Source of the DNA: Dyadobacter sp. CY345
GTDB taxonomy: Bacteria; Bacteroidota; Bacteroidia; Cytophagales; Spirosomataceae
Length of the DNA stretch: 64,000 bases
Direction: 5' to 3'
Assembly: GCF_021502725.1 (NCBI RefSeq)
Contig: NZ_JAKFFS010000007.1
Span: 62,001-126,000 of the forward strand
The notes below the pieces were generated by a model, which was not told the origin of the DNA, searched no databases, and was given only the letters and a program-made list of their open reading frames with translations. The position numbers were made by a program, and so were the translations under genes. Of this stretch, positions 1 to 9,214 are shown piece after piece (position 1 is the first letter of the stretch; each line of letters starts with the position of its first letter).

Positions 1-322
1 CACGGATAGGCTGCTCATTCAGCAAATCCACGGCATCATCCGAATCGAAAAGATTGACGTATTTTGATATCTCTTCTGACGTAAAAGCTTTCAAAAACTC
101 TCGTCTTTCACTTTGATCCAGCGCAGCCAGGATCTCGGCACCCAAAGCAGTATCAAGCTGATTGATCAGATACCGGGCGTCAGAAGTTTCCAATTCATAC
201 AATAAGCCAGTGATATCCGCAGGATAAAGTTCGGCCATACTCGTACGAATGACTTCCGAATTCTCTGCAAGGATTAATTCCTGTACTTGTTCAACGTATT
301 CTTTGGTTAACTCAAAATTCAT
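1..322 (-). CDS. mgtE: Magnesium transporter MgtE, N-terminal part (runs off left edge)
   Basis: Translation of the minus strand from the ATG at 322 gives about 107 residues of the helical MgtE intracellular N domain. It shows the family's repeated pattern of acidic, Leu-rich helices: an ADITGLLYEL stretch, an EILAALD stretch, and TSEEISKYVNLFDSDDAVDLL. In MgtE this cytoplasmic domain, together with the CBS domains, senses Mg2+ and gates the membrane channel; CBS and membrane parts would lie beyond the window. The start is the only ATG before the domain begins. It lies 78 bases downstream of rsmA on the same strand, so the two may be co-transcribed. The domain family is fairly sure; full-length function is inferred. 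Confidence 0.8.
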   Translation of the reverse strand, partial: MNFELTKEYVEQVQELILAENSEVIRTSMAELYPADITGLLYELETSDARYLINQLDTALGAEILAALDQSERREFLKAFTSEEISKYVNLFDSDDAVDLLNEQPIR

Positions 323-399
323 AAATCTATGCTGGCAAAAGGGGTATTACAATAGGAAATGTGACGACGGATATTTACGACGGTAATAGAAAAAACGAT

Positions 400-1221
400 T
401 TAAGCATTGTCCAAGTTGGCAGACTTGATGACGCTTTCCGCCAGATTAGTTAATTCAACAAATTCAGCGACGCCGAGCTGTTCGGCTCGTTTTGTTAAAA
501 GAGGGTTTTCCGGCATTTCACAAACCGGTTTCAAAGCATTTCTCAATGTTTTTCTCCGTTGATTGAAAGCCGTTTTTACAACTCTGAAAAATAATTTTTG
601 ATCACAAGCAAGCGACTTTGTATCATTTCTACTCAACCGAATCACGCCTGACTGAACTTTTGGAGGTGGATCAAAAGCACCCGGCGGAACCGTTACCAGA
701 TACGTGATGTCATAAAACGCCTGCAAAAGCACACTTAATATTCCATAATCTTTGTTTCCGGGAGGCGAGGCGATACGTTGTGCGACTTCCTTTTGCAGCA
801 TGCAAACAACCTCAGGAACGCGGTCGGGCATTTCAAGTACTTTAAAAAATATCTGCGAAGATATGTTGTATGGAAAGTTACCAATGATCGCAAAAGGCTC
901 GGGGAAAACTTCGGAGGTATTGTATTTTAGAAAATCTCCTTCAATAATCCGGGGCGTCAATTCTTCATAATGCTTTTTCAAATAGACGACCGACTCGGTA
1001 TCTATTTCAATTACAAAAGTGCTGAATGTTGGTTTTTGCAATAAATATTGCGTCAATACACCCATACCCGGCCCAATTTCTAATACCTTATCATATCCGC
1101 CATGACCAGTCAGACCGTCAACGATCTTGTTGGCGATATTCATGTCTTTAAGAAAATGTTGTCCCAAATGTTTTTTGGCACGAACTTTCGAATCGTTCTG
1201 ATTTTTATAATTTATTTTCAC
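400..1221 (-). CDS. rsmA: 16S rRNA (adenine1518/1519-N6)-dimethyltransferase RsmA (KsgA)
   Basis: RsmA dimethylates two adjacent adenines in the 3' terminal hairpin of 16S rRNA during late 30S assembly, using SAM. The 273-residue length is normal. Visible signatures are the N-terminal GQHFLKD (about residues 20-26), the SAM-binding motif I LEIGPGMGVLT (about 47-57), the catalytic motif IV NFPYNIS (about 115-121), and the C-terminal helical domain with FNQRRKTLRNAL. It precedes mgtE on the same strand and is divergent from the histidine kinase at 1303. A TAnnTTTG-type -7 box lies at 1233-1226 on the minus strand, so close to the ATG that the transcript may be almost leaderless. Confidence 0.97.
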   Translation of the reverse strand: MKINYKNQNDSKVRAKKHLGQHFLKDMNIANKIVDGLTGHGGYDKVLEIGPGMGVLTQYLLQKPTFSTFVIEIDTESVVYLKKHYEELTPRIIEGDFLKYNTSEVFPEPFAIIGNFPYNISSQIFFKVLEMPDRVPEVVCMLQKEVAQRIASPPGNKDYGILSVLLQAFYDITYLVTVPPGAFDPPPKVQSGVIRLSRNDTKSLACDQKLFFRVVKTAFNQRRKTLRNALKPVCEMPENPLLTKRAEQLGVAEFVELTNLAESVIKSANLDNA

Positions 1222-1225
1222 GGAT

Positions 1226-1233
1226 CAAATTTA
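1226..1233 (-). promoter_or_regulatory. Putative -7 box (TAAATTTG) for rsmA
   Basis: The minus strand reads TAAATTTG here, matching the Bacteroidota sigma-ABfr -7 consensus TAnnTTTG. It ends 4 bases before the rsmA ATG, so the transcription start would fall on or next to the start codon. I see no clear TTG -33 element at the expected distance. Confidence 0.4.
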
Positions 1234-1302
1234 CGTCTTAATTCGTAGATTTATCGAATAAAGAATAGGAAGTAATCTTAAAAATACGGTTTCCGTCAAA
1301 CT

Positions 1303-4300
1303 ATGGAAATGATATCGTCGCTGACTGACTGGCAGTCAATACACACCACACTACAACACCTGAATCTAATTGGGGTAACTTTCACGCCTGATTTTATCAT
1401 TCGTGCGATTAGTCCTTATGCAATAAAAAAAACCGGATGGCTGGAATCTGATTTGATCGGAGAAAGTATTTTTGACAGGTTGGTCCCAAAGGATGAGGAG
1501 GATGAGATAAGTCAGATGCTGCAAGAGGGCATTGAGGGGAAACGCAAACTTGAACAGCGGGAAGTGCCATTTTTAGCGCAAAAAGGTACTTTGAGGACTT
1601 TTTCCATAAATTCCGTTCTGATCCAAAATGACGACGACAAGGTTTTATACATCACGCTGGTAGGTGATGATATTACCCGAAAGCGTCGTATGGAATCTTC
1701 CATAACCAAGTCAAATGCGCAGCTTCAGGATTTGGTAGATAACACCAGCGACTTGATACAGCTGGTGGCGTTGGATGGAAAATTTATATTTGTAAACAAG
1801 GCCTGGCGTGAAGTATTGGGTTACCGGCTGGATGAAACTGCTTCTATGCGCATGCAGGATATTCTTCATCCGCAGCACATGGAGGAAGCTATCGCACAGC
1901 TCGATCTGATCCGTGAAGGAAAAGCAAATCCAAATTTTGAAACCGTCTTTCTGAGTAAGGAAGGCAAAAAAGTTTTCGTGGCCGGAAGTGTTGTATGCCG
2001 ATTTGACAATGGAAAGCCAACTGCATTTCGTTGTATATTAAACGATTATACAGAAAAGATCCGTGCTGAAAAAGCCCAGAGTTTATATTACAGTATAGCA
2101 AACTGGACAGTCAATACCCAAAACCTGGAAGATTTTTACCATAAAATTCATGAGGAATTAGGGAAGATTATCGACGTCAAAAACTTCTTTATTGCGCTTT
2201 ACGATCAGAGCAAAAGCTATCTTTATTTCCCTTACTATATCGATGAATATTTCAAAGGAAATGTTCGCTTTACCAGACGCCGTCTGGGAAACGGAGTGAC
2301 TGAATATGCGATTGCTTCAAATAAACCACTTTTTTTACATGATTCTGATATTGAAAGACTGGCGAAGACAAATAGTCTTCACCTTTATGGGGTAACTCCA
2401 AAATTGCTTCTTTGTGTGCCGTTGCGGATTGGCGACAGAGTCACGGGAATTATTGGTGTCAAGTCATATGACGATCAGAATATGTTTGATGCGCGTGATC
2501 TGGAATTACTCGAATTTATTTCCGGCCAGGTCGCATTGGCTATTGCCAGAAAACAAAGTGAGGAAGAATTAAGTAAATATGCCGCTCGTCTGAACGCCAT
2601 TTTTGACAGCAGTTCGCATTTGATCTGGTCTGTAAATAAGAGTTTGCAGTTAACGTCTTTCAATTTGAACTATGCTGACCTAATTGAAAATCAGGTAGGT
2701 ATACGTCCTACTTTGCAGGTTGGTGCAGAGAAATTTGGCTGGCGCATGGTGGGGCAAAAAAATAGAAAAACGCTGGATACAAAATACCGTCAGGCTCTCC
2801 GTGGTGAGCCTCAATATTTTGAATTTAAAATTGATAAAAAAGACGGCGGCGAGATGTGGCTGGAATTTTATCTGAATCCAATTCAGTATTCTAATGGGGA
2901 AATCGAAGAAGTTTCGGGCATTGCAAGAGATATCACACGTCGGAAAGAGGCAGAGCTTTCACTCCGCCATAGTGAGGAATTATTCCGTGGAATTTTTGAG
3001 AACTTGCAGGATATTTATTGCCGGATCGATCGTCAGGGACGCATTTCTATGATCAGTCAGTCTGTTTTCAAGCGAATGGGGTATACGCCAGACGAAGTAA
3101 TCGGACATGAAATAACAGAATTCTTTAAAGACAGAAAGAAAATCCATTCTGCACTGATACGTCTGCGGAAGACAAAAAGTCTCAGAAATTTCGAGATCAG
3201 CCTGAACCGGAAAGACGGAACTGAAAGGCAGTTCATGGTCAATATGCTGATGTTTACCAATGATAAAGGAAAAGCGATTGAAGTGGCGGTTCTTGCCCGT
3301 GATATTACAGAGCTGAAACGCAATGAGCAGGAATTGTTAAAGGCCAAGGAACACGCAGAACATTCGCTGAAAGTTAAAGAAGGTTTCCTTGCAAATATGA
3401 GTCATGAGATCAGAACGCCGATGAATGGTGTGATTGGTATGATAGATCTGCTTGGCGAGACACAATTGAATACCGAGCAGCGCGATTACGTTTTCACGAT
3501 CAAGCGGTCGTCTGAAACTTTGCTAGATATCCTAAACGATATTCTCGATCTTTCAAAAATTGAGGCGGGCAAAATGGTGCTTCATGAATCGCCGCTGGCA
3601 CTGGATGAATTACTTGTAAAACTGGTTTCTCTTTTTGGGCAAACGGCGAAAAATAAGGGCAATGAATTAACCTACCACATCGCAGCTGACCTTCCGCAAT
3701 TCATCATTGCAGATCAGACGAGATTACTGCAAATTCTGTCAAATCTCACATCCAATGCATTGAAATTCACTGAAAAAGGAGCAGTCAAAATCTTCTTATC
3801 CCTTGCCAAAAAAGATGGGAAAACGTATAAAATAAAAGTTGAAGTGCAGGATTCCGGCATTGGTATCAGTGCAATTGACAAGCAGATTTTGTTTACATCC
3901 TTTACCCAGCTAGACAATTCGTCGCGCAAATCTTTTGGAGGAACCGGGCTGGGACTGGCTATTTCTAAACAACTTTGTGAGTTAATGAATGGTGAAATTG
4001 GCGTGGAATCTACCATAGGCGAGGGGAGCACATTCTGGTTTACATTTGAAACGAAAAGTACTTCTATTGCACAGGTAAGTTCGAGCAGTCAGATGGAAGA
4101 GGTGCCGATCGAAAATGTATTTTCGGAATTCCATCCGGTGATTTTGCTCGTTGATGATAACGCGGTCAACAGAAAAGTTGCGAATGAAATCCTGAAAAAA
4201 TCAGGTTGTCAGGTGGATCTGGCGGACAGCGGGTTCGTTGCGATTGATAAGGTTGAAAACAAACTTAAAACCAAAGGCGAGTACTACGATATTATTTTCA

Positions 4301-4917
4301 TGGACATCCAGATGCCGGATATGGATGGCGTTGAAACGACGCAGGAATTGAAAAAGCGTTTTCCAGAACTGACTTCTCCGATCGTGGCGATGACTGCTTA
4401 TTCAATGAAGGAAGACAGGGATCGTTTTTTAAGCCAGGGAATGGACGATTATATCGCCAAGCCGATTCGTGCGCAGCATTTGATCTGGAAAGTAAAAGAG
4501 CTGATCGGTAATGTGGAAGGACGCAAGCTGGAAATGAAACAAAAGGAAATTGCCCAGGAAATTTCATTTCCGATTTTAGATAAGGAAATAATTGACCAGC
4601 TAAAAGCCATCGGCGGCGCAGATTTGGTCTTCTCGGTTTTTGAAGATTTTGTAATGGAGTCCAACGAACTCGTTGAGGGAGCAGTGACGGCATTCGCAGC
4701 TGGTGACATTGCCACAGTTAAAAGCAATTTGCATACGTTAAAAGGAAGCGCGGGAACGGTCGGTGTTTCTCAGGTAGCTGAGATTGCAAAGGATGCAGAG
4801 TGGAGATTAAAATCGGACGATACAAGTACATTGTCCGAAGCACTTCCACAGCTTCAACGCGCATATCGCAAGTTTCTGGATCATTATGAAGAATTATTGA
4901 ACGATTGGATGAAATAA
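1303..4917 (+). CDS. Hybrid sensor histidine kinase with PAS/GAF sensors, receiver and Hpt domains
   Basis: A 1204-residue multistep phosphorelay protein. Domain order, approximate: PAS (15-125), PAS (135-255), GAF (270-420), PAS (430-555), PAS (560-685), HisKA with MSHEIRTPMNG (phospho-His near 700), HATPase with an N box (SNLTSNALKF), G1 (DSGIGIS) and G2 (GGTGLGLAIS), receiver with FMDIQMPDMDG (phospho-Asp near 1000), and Hpt with LHTLKGSAG (His near 1144). No membrane segment or signal peptide is visible, so it should be a cytoplasmic sensor of small-molecule, redox or nucleotide signals. All phosphotransfer residues are present. It is transcribed divergently from rsmA and has no adjacent cognate regulator; the LuxR-type regulator at 8109-8741 is nearest, but on the other strand. 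Confidence 0.95.
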   Translation: MEMISSLTDWQSIHTTLQHLNLIGVTFTPDFIIRAISPYAIKKTGWLESDLIGESIFDRLVPKDEEDEISQMLQEGIEGKRKLEQREVPFLAQKGTLRTFSINSVLIQNDDDKVLYITLVGDDITRKRRMESSITKSNAQLQDLVDNTSDLIQLVALDGKFIFVNKAWREVLGYRLDETASMRMQDILHPQHMEEAIAQLDLIREGKANPNFETVFLSKEGKKVFVAGSVVCRFDNGKPTAFRCILNDYTEKIRAEKAQSLYYSIANWTVNTQNLEDFYHKIHEELGKIIDVKNFFIALYDQSKSYLYFPYYIDEYFKGNVRFTRRRLGNGVTEYAIASNKPLFLHDSDIERLAKTNSLHLYGVTPKLLLCVPLRIGDRVTGIIGVKSYDDQNMFDARDLELLEFISGQVALAIARKQSEEELSKYAARLNAIFDSSSHLIWSVNKSLQLTSFNLNYADLIENQVGIRPTLQVGAEKFGWRMVGQKNRKTLDTKYRQALRGEPQYFEFKIDKKDGGEMWLEFYLNPIQYSNGEIEEVSGIARDITRRKEAELSLRHSEELFRGIFENLQDIYCRIDRQGRISMISQSVFKRMGYTPDEVIGHEITEFFKDRKKIHSALIRLRKTKSLRNFEISLNRKDGTERQFMVNMLMFTNDKGKAIEVAVLARDITELKRNEQELLKAKEHAEHSLKVKEGFLANMSHEIRTPMNGVIGMIDLLGETQLNTEQRDYVFTIKRSSETLLDILNDILDLSKIEAGKMVLHESPLALDELLVKLVSLFGQTAKNKGNELTYHIAADLPQFIIADQTRLLQILSNLTSNALKFTEKGAVKIFLSLAKKDGKTYKIKVEVQDSGIGISAIDKQILFTSFTQLDNSSRKSFGGTGLGLAISKQLCELMNGEIGVESTIGEGSTFWFTFETKSTSIAQVSSSSQMEEVPIENVFSEFHPVILLVDDNAVNRKVANEILKKSGCQVDLADSGFVAIDKVENKLKTKGEYYDIIFMDIQMPDMDGVETTQELKKRFPELTSPIVAMTAYSMKEDRDRFLSQGMDDYIAKPIRAQHLIWKVKELIGNVEGRKLEMKQKEIAQEISFPILDKEIIDQLKAIGGADLVFSVFEDFVMESNELVEGAVTAFAAGDIATVKSNLHTLKGSAGTVGVSQVAEIAKDAEWRLKSDDTSTLSEALPQLQRAYRKFLDHYEELLNDWMK

Positions 4918-5050
4918 TTTTATAGGGGAAGTCATGTAAACGATCGGTAAAAACGGGTGTTCTGTCGATTATGGCCAGTTTTAATTTAAAGCACTTAAAC
5001 CTTATTCAAGAAAGGGCTTCTAACCCTGTATAAACCTTGAAAAGGAAACC

Positions 5051-7909
5051 ATGAAACGAATTACACCACTCCTTTTGCTGATCATTTGCATGGCATTGCC
5101 AGGCTACGTTCAAGCACAAACAGCACAAATTATCGGAACTGTAATTGACAGTACCAGTAAATCGCCTGTCGTAGGTGCCTATGTCGCTGTGACCAAAACG
5201 GCGCCGGATGCCAAGCCCGAATATGTAACAACCGACGTAAACGGAAAATTTGCGATAACAGTTAATCAGGAATCTTACCGCGTAAAGGTCTCTTATTTGA
5301 GTTATAATGATTCAGAAAGAACGATCGATGTAGTCGGAAATATTCAGGATGCCGGCACATTTTTGCTGACTGAGGCTGTGTCAACTTTGAAGGAAGTGAA
5401 GGTGGTCGGTGCTGTGACTCCGATGGAACAAAAAGGAGATACCACCCAGTTTAATGCCGCAGCTTTCAAAACTAATCCCGATGCTACCACGGAAGATCTG
5501 ATCCAGAAAATGCCTGGCATTACGGTAACGAATGGAACTGTAACGGCGCATGGAGAAACTGTTAACCGGGTTTTGGTAGATGGAAAACCGTTTTTCGGCG
5601 AAGATGCAGCGCTTACCTTAAAATCACTTCCTGCTGAAATTGTTGATAAAATTGAAGTTTTTGATAAATTAAGTGATCAGGCTCAGTTCACGGGATTTGA
5701 TGATGGAAGCGGACAAAAAACGATCAACATTGTTACGAAATCTAACAGAAAAGTTGGGCAGTTTGGGAAAGTATTTGCTGGGTATGGTTTGGATAATCGT
5801 TATCAGGCAGGAGGAAATGTTAGTTTTTTTAACAAAAATCAACGTATCTCGGTTATTGGGCTGACAAACAATATTAACCAGCAAAATTTTTCGAGTCAGG
5901 ATCTGTTAGGTGTGTCCGGGAATAGTGGCGGTGGTGGAAACAGAGGCGGCGGTGGCAGCGGCGGAGCTGCTGGTAATTTCTTAGTAGGCCAACAAAGCGG
6001 TTTGACGGGAACAAATTCATTCGGACTTAACTATGCCAACAAGTTTGGTGAAAAAGTGGAAGTGACCGGGAGTTATTTCTTTAACAGAACCAGCAACAAT
6101 AATTTCCAGACTACGAACGAAGATTACTACGGTAGACAGTTATATAAAGAAACAAATAACTCGGGTAGTACAAATATCAATCACCGTCTGAATTTCAGAG
6201 TTGAATATGCGATGGATAAAAAGAACATGTTGATCTTTACGCCTCGGTTGAGCTTTCAAAATAACCAGTCAGCCACTTTGAAAAATGGATTGACAAATCT
6301 GGGAGATGGTACGCCGCTGAACAGCACGGACATCGACAGATCAAGCGCAAATGACGGTTACAATTTTACAAATGACCTGTTGTTCCGTCATTCCTTTGAT
6401 AAAAAAGGACGTACACTTTCCTTCAATTTTAACACGCAGATCAACGATAAAAACGGAACTGGTAATTTGTATTCTAAAAATCAGTATTTCACAAATCTTG
6501 AAATGCCGGGCGATACGATTGATCAGCGCAGTTACACATCATCCAACGCTGTTGTTCTAGGTGGAAATTTTGTTTACACCGAACCGATTAGCAGTACCGG
6601 ACAATTGCAATTCAATTATGGACTGACAGTAAGTAACAGTAATTCGGACAAAGAAACGTACAACAATACGCTTCTGGATGCAAATGCATATACACAGCTG
6701 GATACATTACTTTCGAACAGTTTTGATAACCGATATACAACTAATCGCGCTGGGCTTAGTTACCGTTATCGCAAAAATAACTGGTCTGCCAATTTAGGGA
6801 TGGATTTTCAAAACACGGGTTTATATAGTGAACAATTGTCGCCGGTAATGGGGAAAGTTGATCAGAGTTTTACCAACTTTTTACCAAACGCGATGATCAC
6901 TTATCGCTCAAAAGAGGGAACTCAATTTCGTACTTTCTTCCGCAGTTCAACAAACCAACCGTTCATTTCTCAGTTGCAAAATGTGGTAGACAACAGTAAC
7001 CCGTTATCGTTGACAGCTGGTAATCCCAATTTGAAACAGGAGTATAGAAGTAATTTAAACATGCGGTACTCGATCGCTGGTGCAAACAGACCATTTAGTT
7101 TGAATGCCATGATTTTTCTGACGCAAACCAATAACGCGATTGTAAATTCCACATTCATTGCACCGGAATTGACAACATTATCAAATGGAATTGTTTTGGA
7201 ACAAGGAGCAAAGCTGACAGCCCCAATCAACGTGGACGGTAGCTGGAACGCAAGAGCACTGCTTACTTATGGAAAACCGGTTTCCAAAATTAAAATGAAT
7301 GTAAATTTGACCTCCGGTTTCAACTACGTTCGTTCGCCTGGGATGATCAACAATATTGCCAACTATTCAAATACTTATGCATATAGTCACGGCTTGGTTT
7401 TGAGCAGCAACGTAAGCGAAAACCTGGATTTTACGGCTTCATACTCTGGAAACTACAATGTGGTAAGAAATTCAATTCAGCCGAATTTGAACAACAATTA
7501 TTACACAAGCTCGATCAGTGCCCGGGTTAACTGGATTTTTGGAAAAGGCTTTGTAGTTTCGTCAGATGTCAACAACCAATCTTATCGTGGATTGGGTGCA
7601 GGATTTAATCAGAACTTTACACTTTGGAATGCCAGTGTTGGTAAGAAATTCCTCAAAAACAATGCAGGTGAGTTGAAACTTACCGTGTTCGATATTCTGA
7701 AACAGAATAACAGCATCGCACGTAACGTTACTGAAACCTTCGTGCAGGATGTAACAAGCCAGGTGTTGACACAATATGCGATGCTTACCTTCACATATAC
7801 ACTAAGAAATTTCGGTAAAGCACCGGCCAATAACAATTCAGAGAGACGTCGTGAGTTTGACGGAATGGGTGGCGGAAGAACAGGTGGTGGAGGACAGGGA
7901 AGTTTTTAA
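5051..7909 (+). CDS. TonB-dependent receptor-like outer-membrane protein (OMP_b-brl_3 type)
   Basis: A 952-residue outer-membrane protein. It has a signal peptide ending PGYVQAQ (about residue 23), a carboxypeptidase-like regulatory domain (about 25-110), a plug-like domain (about 120-230) containing EDLIQKMPGITV and VLVDGKPFFG, and a long beta-barrel. It ends in a low-complexity Gly/Arg tail after about residue 925, with no aromatic barrel-terminal residue except the last Phe. A Gly/Ser-rich insertion lies at about 295-320, probably in an extracellular loop. Such proteins take up substrates with TonB energy or act as outer-membrane export or assembly partners; nothing here fixes the substrate. 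No SusD-like partner is adjacent. A strong inverted-repeat terminator follows. Confidence 0.85.
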   Translation: MKRITPLLLLIICMALPGYVQAQTAQIIGTVIDSTSKSPVVGAYVAVTKTAPDAKPEYVTTDVNGKFAITVNQESYRVKVSYLSYNDSERTIDVVGNIQDAGTFLLTEAVSTLKEVKVVGAVTPMEQKGDTTQFNAAAFKTNPDATTEDLIQKMPGITVTNGTVTAHGETVNRVLVDGKPFFGEDAALTLKSLPAEIVDKIEVFDKLSDQAQFTGFDDGSGQKTINIVTKSNRKVGQFGKVFAGYGLDNRYQAGGNVSFFNKNQRISVIGLTNNINQQNFSSQDLLGVSGNSGGGGNRGGGGSGGAAGNFLVGQQSGLTGTNSFGLNYANKFGEKVEVTGSYFFNRTSNNNFQTTNEDYYGRQLYKETNNSGSTNINHRLNFRVEYAMDKKNMLIFTPRLSFQNNQSATLKNGLTNLGDGTPLNSTDIDRSSANDGYNFTNDLLFRHSFDKKGRTLSFNFNTQINDKNGTGNLYSKNQYFTNLEMPGDTIDQRSYTSSNAVVLGGNFVYTEPISSTGQLQFNYGLTVSNSNSDKETYNNTLLDANAYTQLDTLLSNSFDNRYTTNRAGLSYRYRKNNWSANLGMDFQNTGLYSEQLSPVMGKVDQSFTNFLPNAMITYRSKEGTQFRTFFRSSTNQPFISQLQNVVDNSNPLSLTAGNPNLKQEYRSNLNMRYSIAGANRPFSLNAMIFLTQTNNAIVNSTFIAPELTTLSNGIVLEQGAKLTAPINVDGSWNARALLTYGKPVSKIKMNVNLTSGFNYVRSPGMINNIANYSNTYAYSHGLVLSSNVSENLDFTASYSGNYNVVRNSIQPNLNNNYYTSSISARVNWIFGKGFVVSSDVNNQSYRGLGAGFNQNFTLWNASVGKKFLKNNAGELKLTVFDILKQNNSIARNVTETFVQDVTSQVLTQYAMLTFTYTLRNFGKAPANNNSERRREFDGMGGGRTGGGGQGSF

Positions 7910-7942
7910 GAAGGCTGATATTGCAAGTTAGCAGGCAGAAAT

Positions 7943-8000
7943 TTTGAAGCGTTTATATTGCGATGAACATCACTTGTCATCACGATACAAACGCTTCAAA
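7943..8000. terminator. Long inverted repeat, probable bidirectional terminator
   Basis: TTTTGAAGCGTTT at 7943 pairs with AAACGCTTCAAAA near 7988-8000, with an interrupted inner stem (GATGA/TCATC). It sits between the convergent receptor gene (ends 7909) and the regulator gene (ends 8109). Confidence 0.6.
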
Positions 8001-8108
8001 ACATTTAAAAGCGTCTGGATTTTTAAGTAACACCTATATCAGATGATGGCTTTCCAGCTCAGGTCAGTCAGGTTCAATAATTTATATGCCGTAATAGATT
8101 TACCGGTT

Positions 8109-8741
8109 TTAGTACAGTCGCACCTTTTTATAAAGGTCGATAATATTAGTGACTTTCATTTTTTCAAAGATCCTGGTTTTATGTGTACTCACGGTAGTAA
8201 GTTTCAAGTTGAGTTCGAGTGCAATCTCCTTGATCCATTTACCATCCATCAAAAGGTCAAGAACTTCTGTTTCGCGAGGAGATAGGGCAGCTGGTTCGGT
8301 GGTTGTACGGCCGGATGTCTTGCTAAAAAAGCTTTCTGCAACTTGCTGCTGTACCCACTCAGTCATGTATGTTTTATCACCCAAAACTTGTTGGATAGCA
8401 TTGTCAATCTGATCCATCGGAGAATTTTTAGGCAGAAAACCATTTGCTCCTGCACGCAAAAAATTCAACGCATGTTTTTTTTCTTCATGGCCAGTGAAAA
8501 TCAGGATTCTAGCGTTGGGCTGAATTGATCTGAGCCTGTCAACCATTGCGTAGGATTCACCACCGGGAATCTCCATATCCAGTACAATCAAATCCGTAAT
8601 GAAACCTGAATTAATTAGGTTGGTCCCCTTAATAAATGTGTGTGCCAGTTTTATGGATGAATCGGGGAAACGATCTTTTACAATGTTTGCAATAGCATAG
8701 GCGACCAGTTCGTGGTCTTCAATAATTAAAACGTTGTGCAT
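8109..8741 (-). CDS. NarL/FixJ-family response regulator
   Basis: A 210-residue regulator. The receiver domain (about 1-120) has the acidic pocket EDH at 8-10, the phospho-acceptor Asp55 in LIVLDMEIPGG, and a switch Thr/Lys in the expected order (IFTGH; LPKNS). It is followed by a LuxR-type HTH (about 145-205) with LSPRETEVLDLL and LKLTTVSTHKTRIFEKM. It should bind DNA after phosphorylation by a histidine kinase. No kinase is adjacent; the hybrid kinase at 1303-4917 is the nearest candidate but carries its own receiver. The pairing cannot be settled from the sequence. Confidence 0.93.
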   Translation of the reverse strand: MHNVLIIEDHELVAYAIANIVKDRFPDSSIKLAHTFIKGTNLINSGFITDLIVLDMEIPGGESYAMVDRLRSIQPNARILIFTGHEEKKHALNFLRAGANGFLPKNSPMDQIDNAIQQVLGDKTYMTEWVQQQVAESFFSKTSGRTTTEPAALSPRETEVLDLLMDGKWIKEIALELNLKLTTVSTHKTRIFEKMKVTNIIDLYKKVRLY

Positions 8742-9214
8742 GTGATGAGAAGGACGGTCTTATAATTAATTGGGGCAAGATAAAGCTATTAGCTTCATTT
8801 ACATAATAGGAGGTCTGGCAAGTAGCAACTTTTTTTGTAGTAATAGTTTCATATAAGGTGAGATATAGTTAGTAACATTCCTAGCTGTATCATGAATATC
8901 CACTACATGTCTAGTTGAACAATTGCCTTAGTTTTGTGATATCCTGATGTTCAAAGAAATTTTATTTCAAGCGCTATCGATGGTACAACTTTACTTCCAC
9001 AAGTAAACCTAAAACATTACTGTTTAAAAGATATTTAATCCTAACGTATAACGTCCGGGTTATCCGTTATTTCTTTCGCCGAACATACGACTAGCGAAGG
9101 TTATTTAATTGACTGGCCAAAAACCCATTGATGCTTAGAAGCCCGGACTACGCTTCCCATTACACTGTTAGTTTATTGATTTCAATTCTCCCTATCTATT
9201 AATTTATTTTTTAA
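8742..9214. other. Intergenic stretch with no protein-coding gene
   Basis: I find no credible ORF. The left half is AT-rich and featureless to me. The right half holds a structured inverted-repeat element (9041-9171), entered separately. Confidence 0.6.
9041..9171. repeat. Inverted-repeat element, MITE-like or attC-like
   Basis: A 131-base block bounded by CTAAC (9041-9045) and its complement GTTAG (9167-9171). TCCGGG (9054-9059) pairs with CCCGGA (9142-9147), and an inner hairpin is formed by CTTTCGC (9073-9079) with GCGAAGG (9094-9100). It is more GC-rich and more structured than its flanks. The shape recalls a non-autonomous element or a degenerate integron attC site, but no integrase or transposase is nearby, so identity is open. 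Confidence 0.45.
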
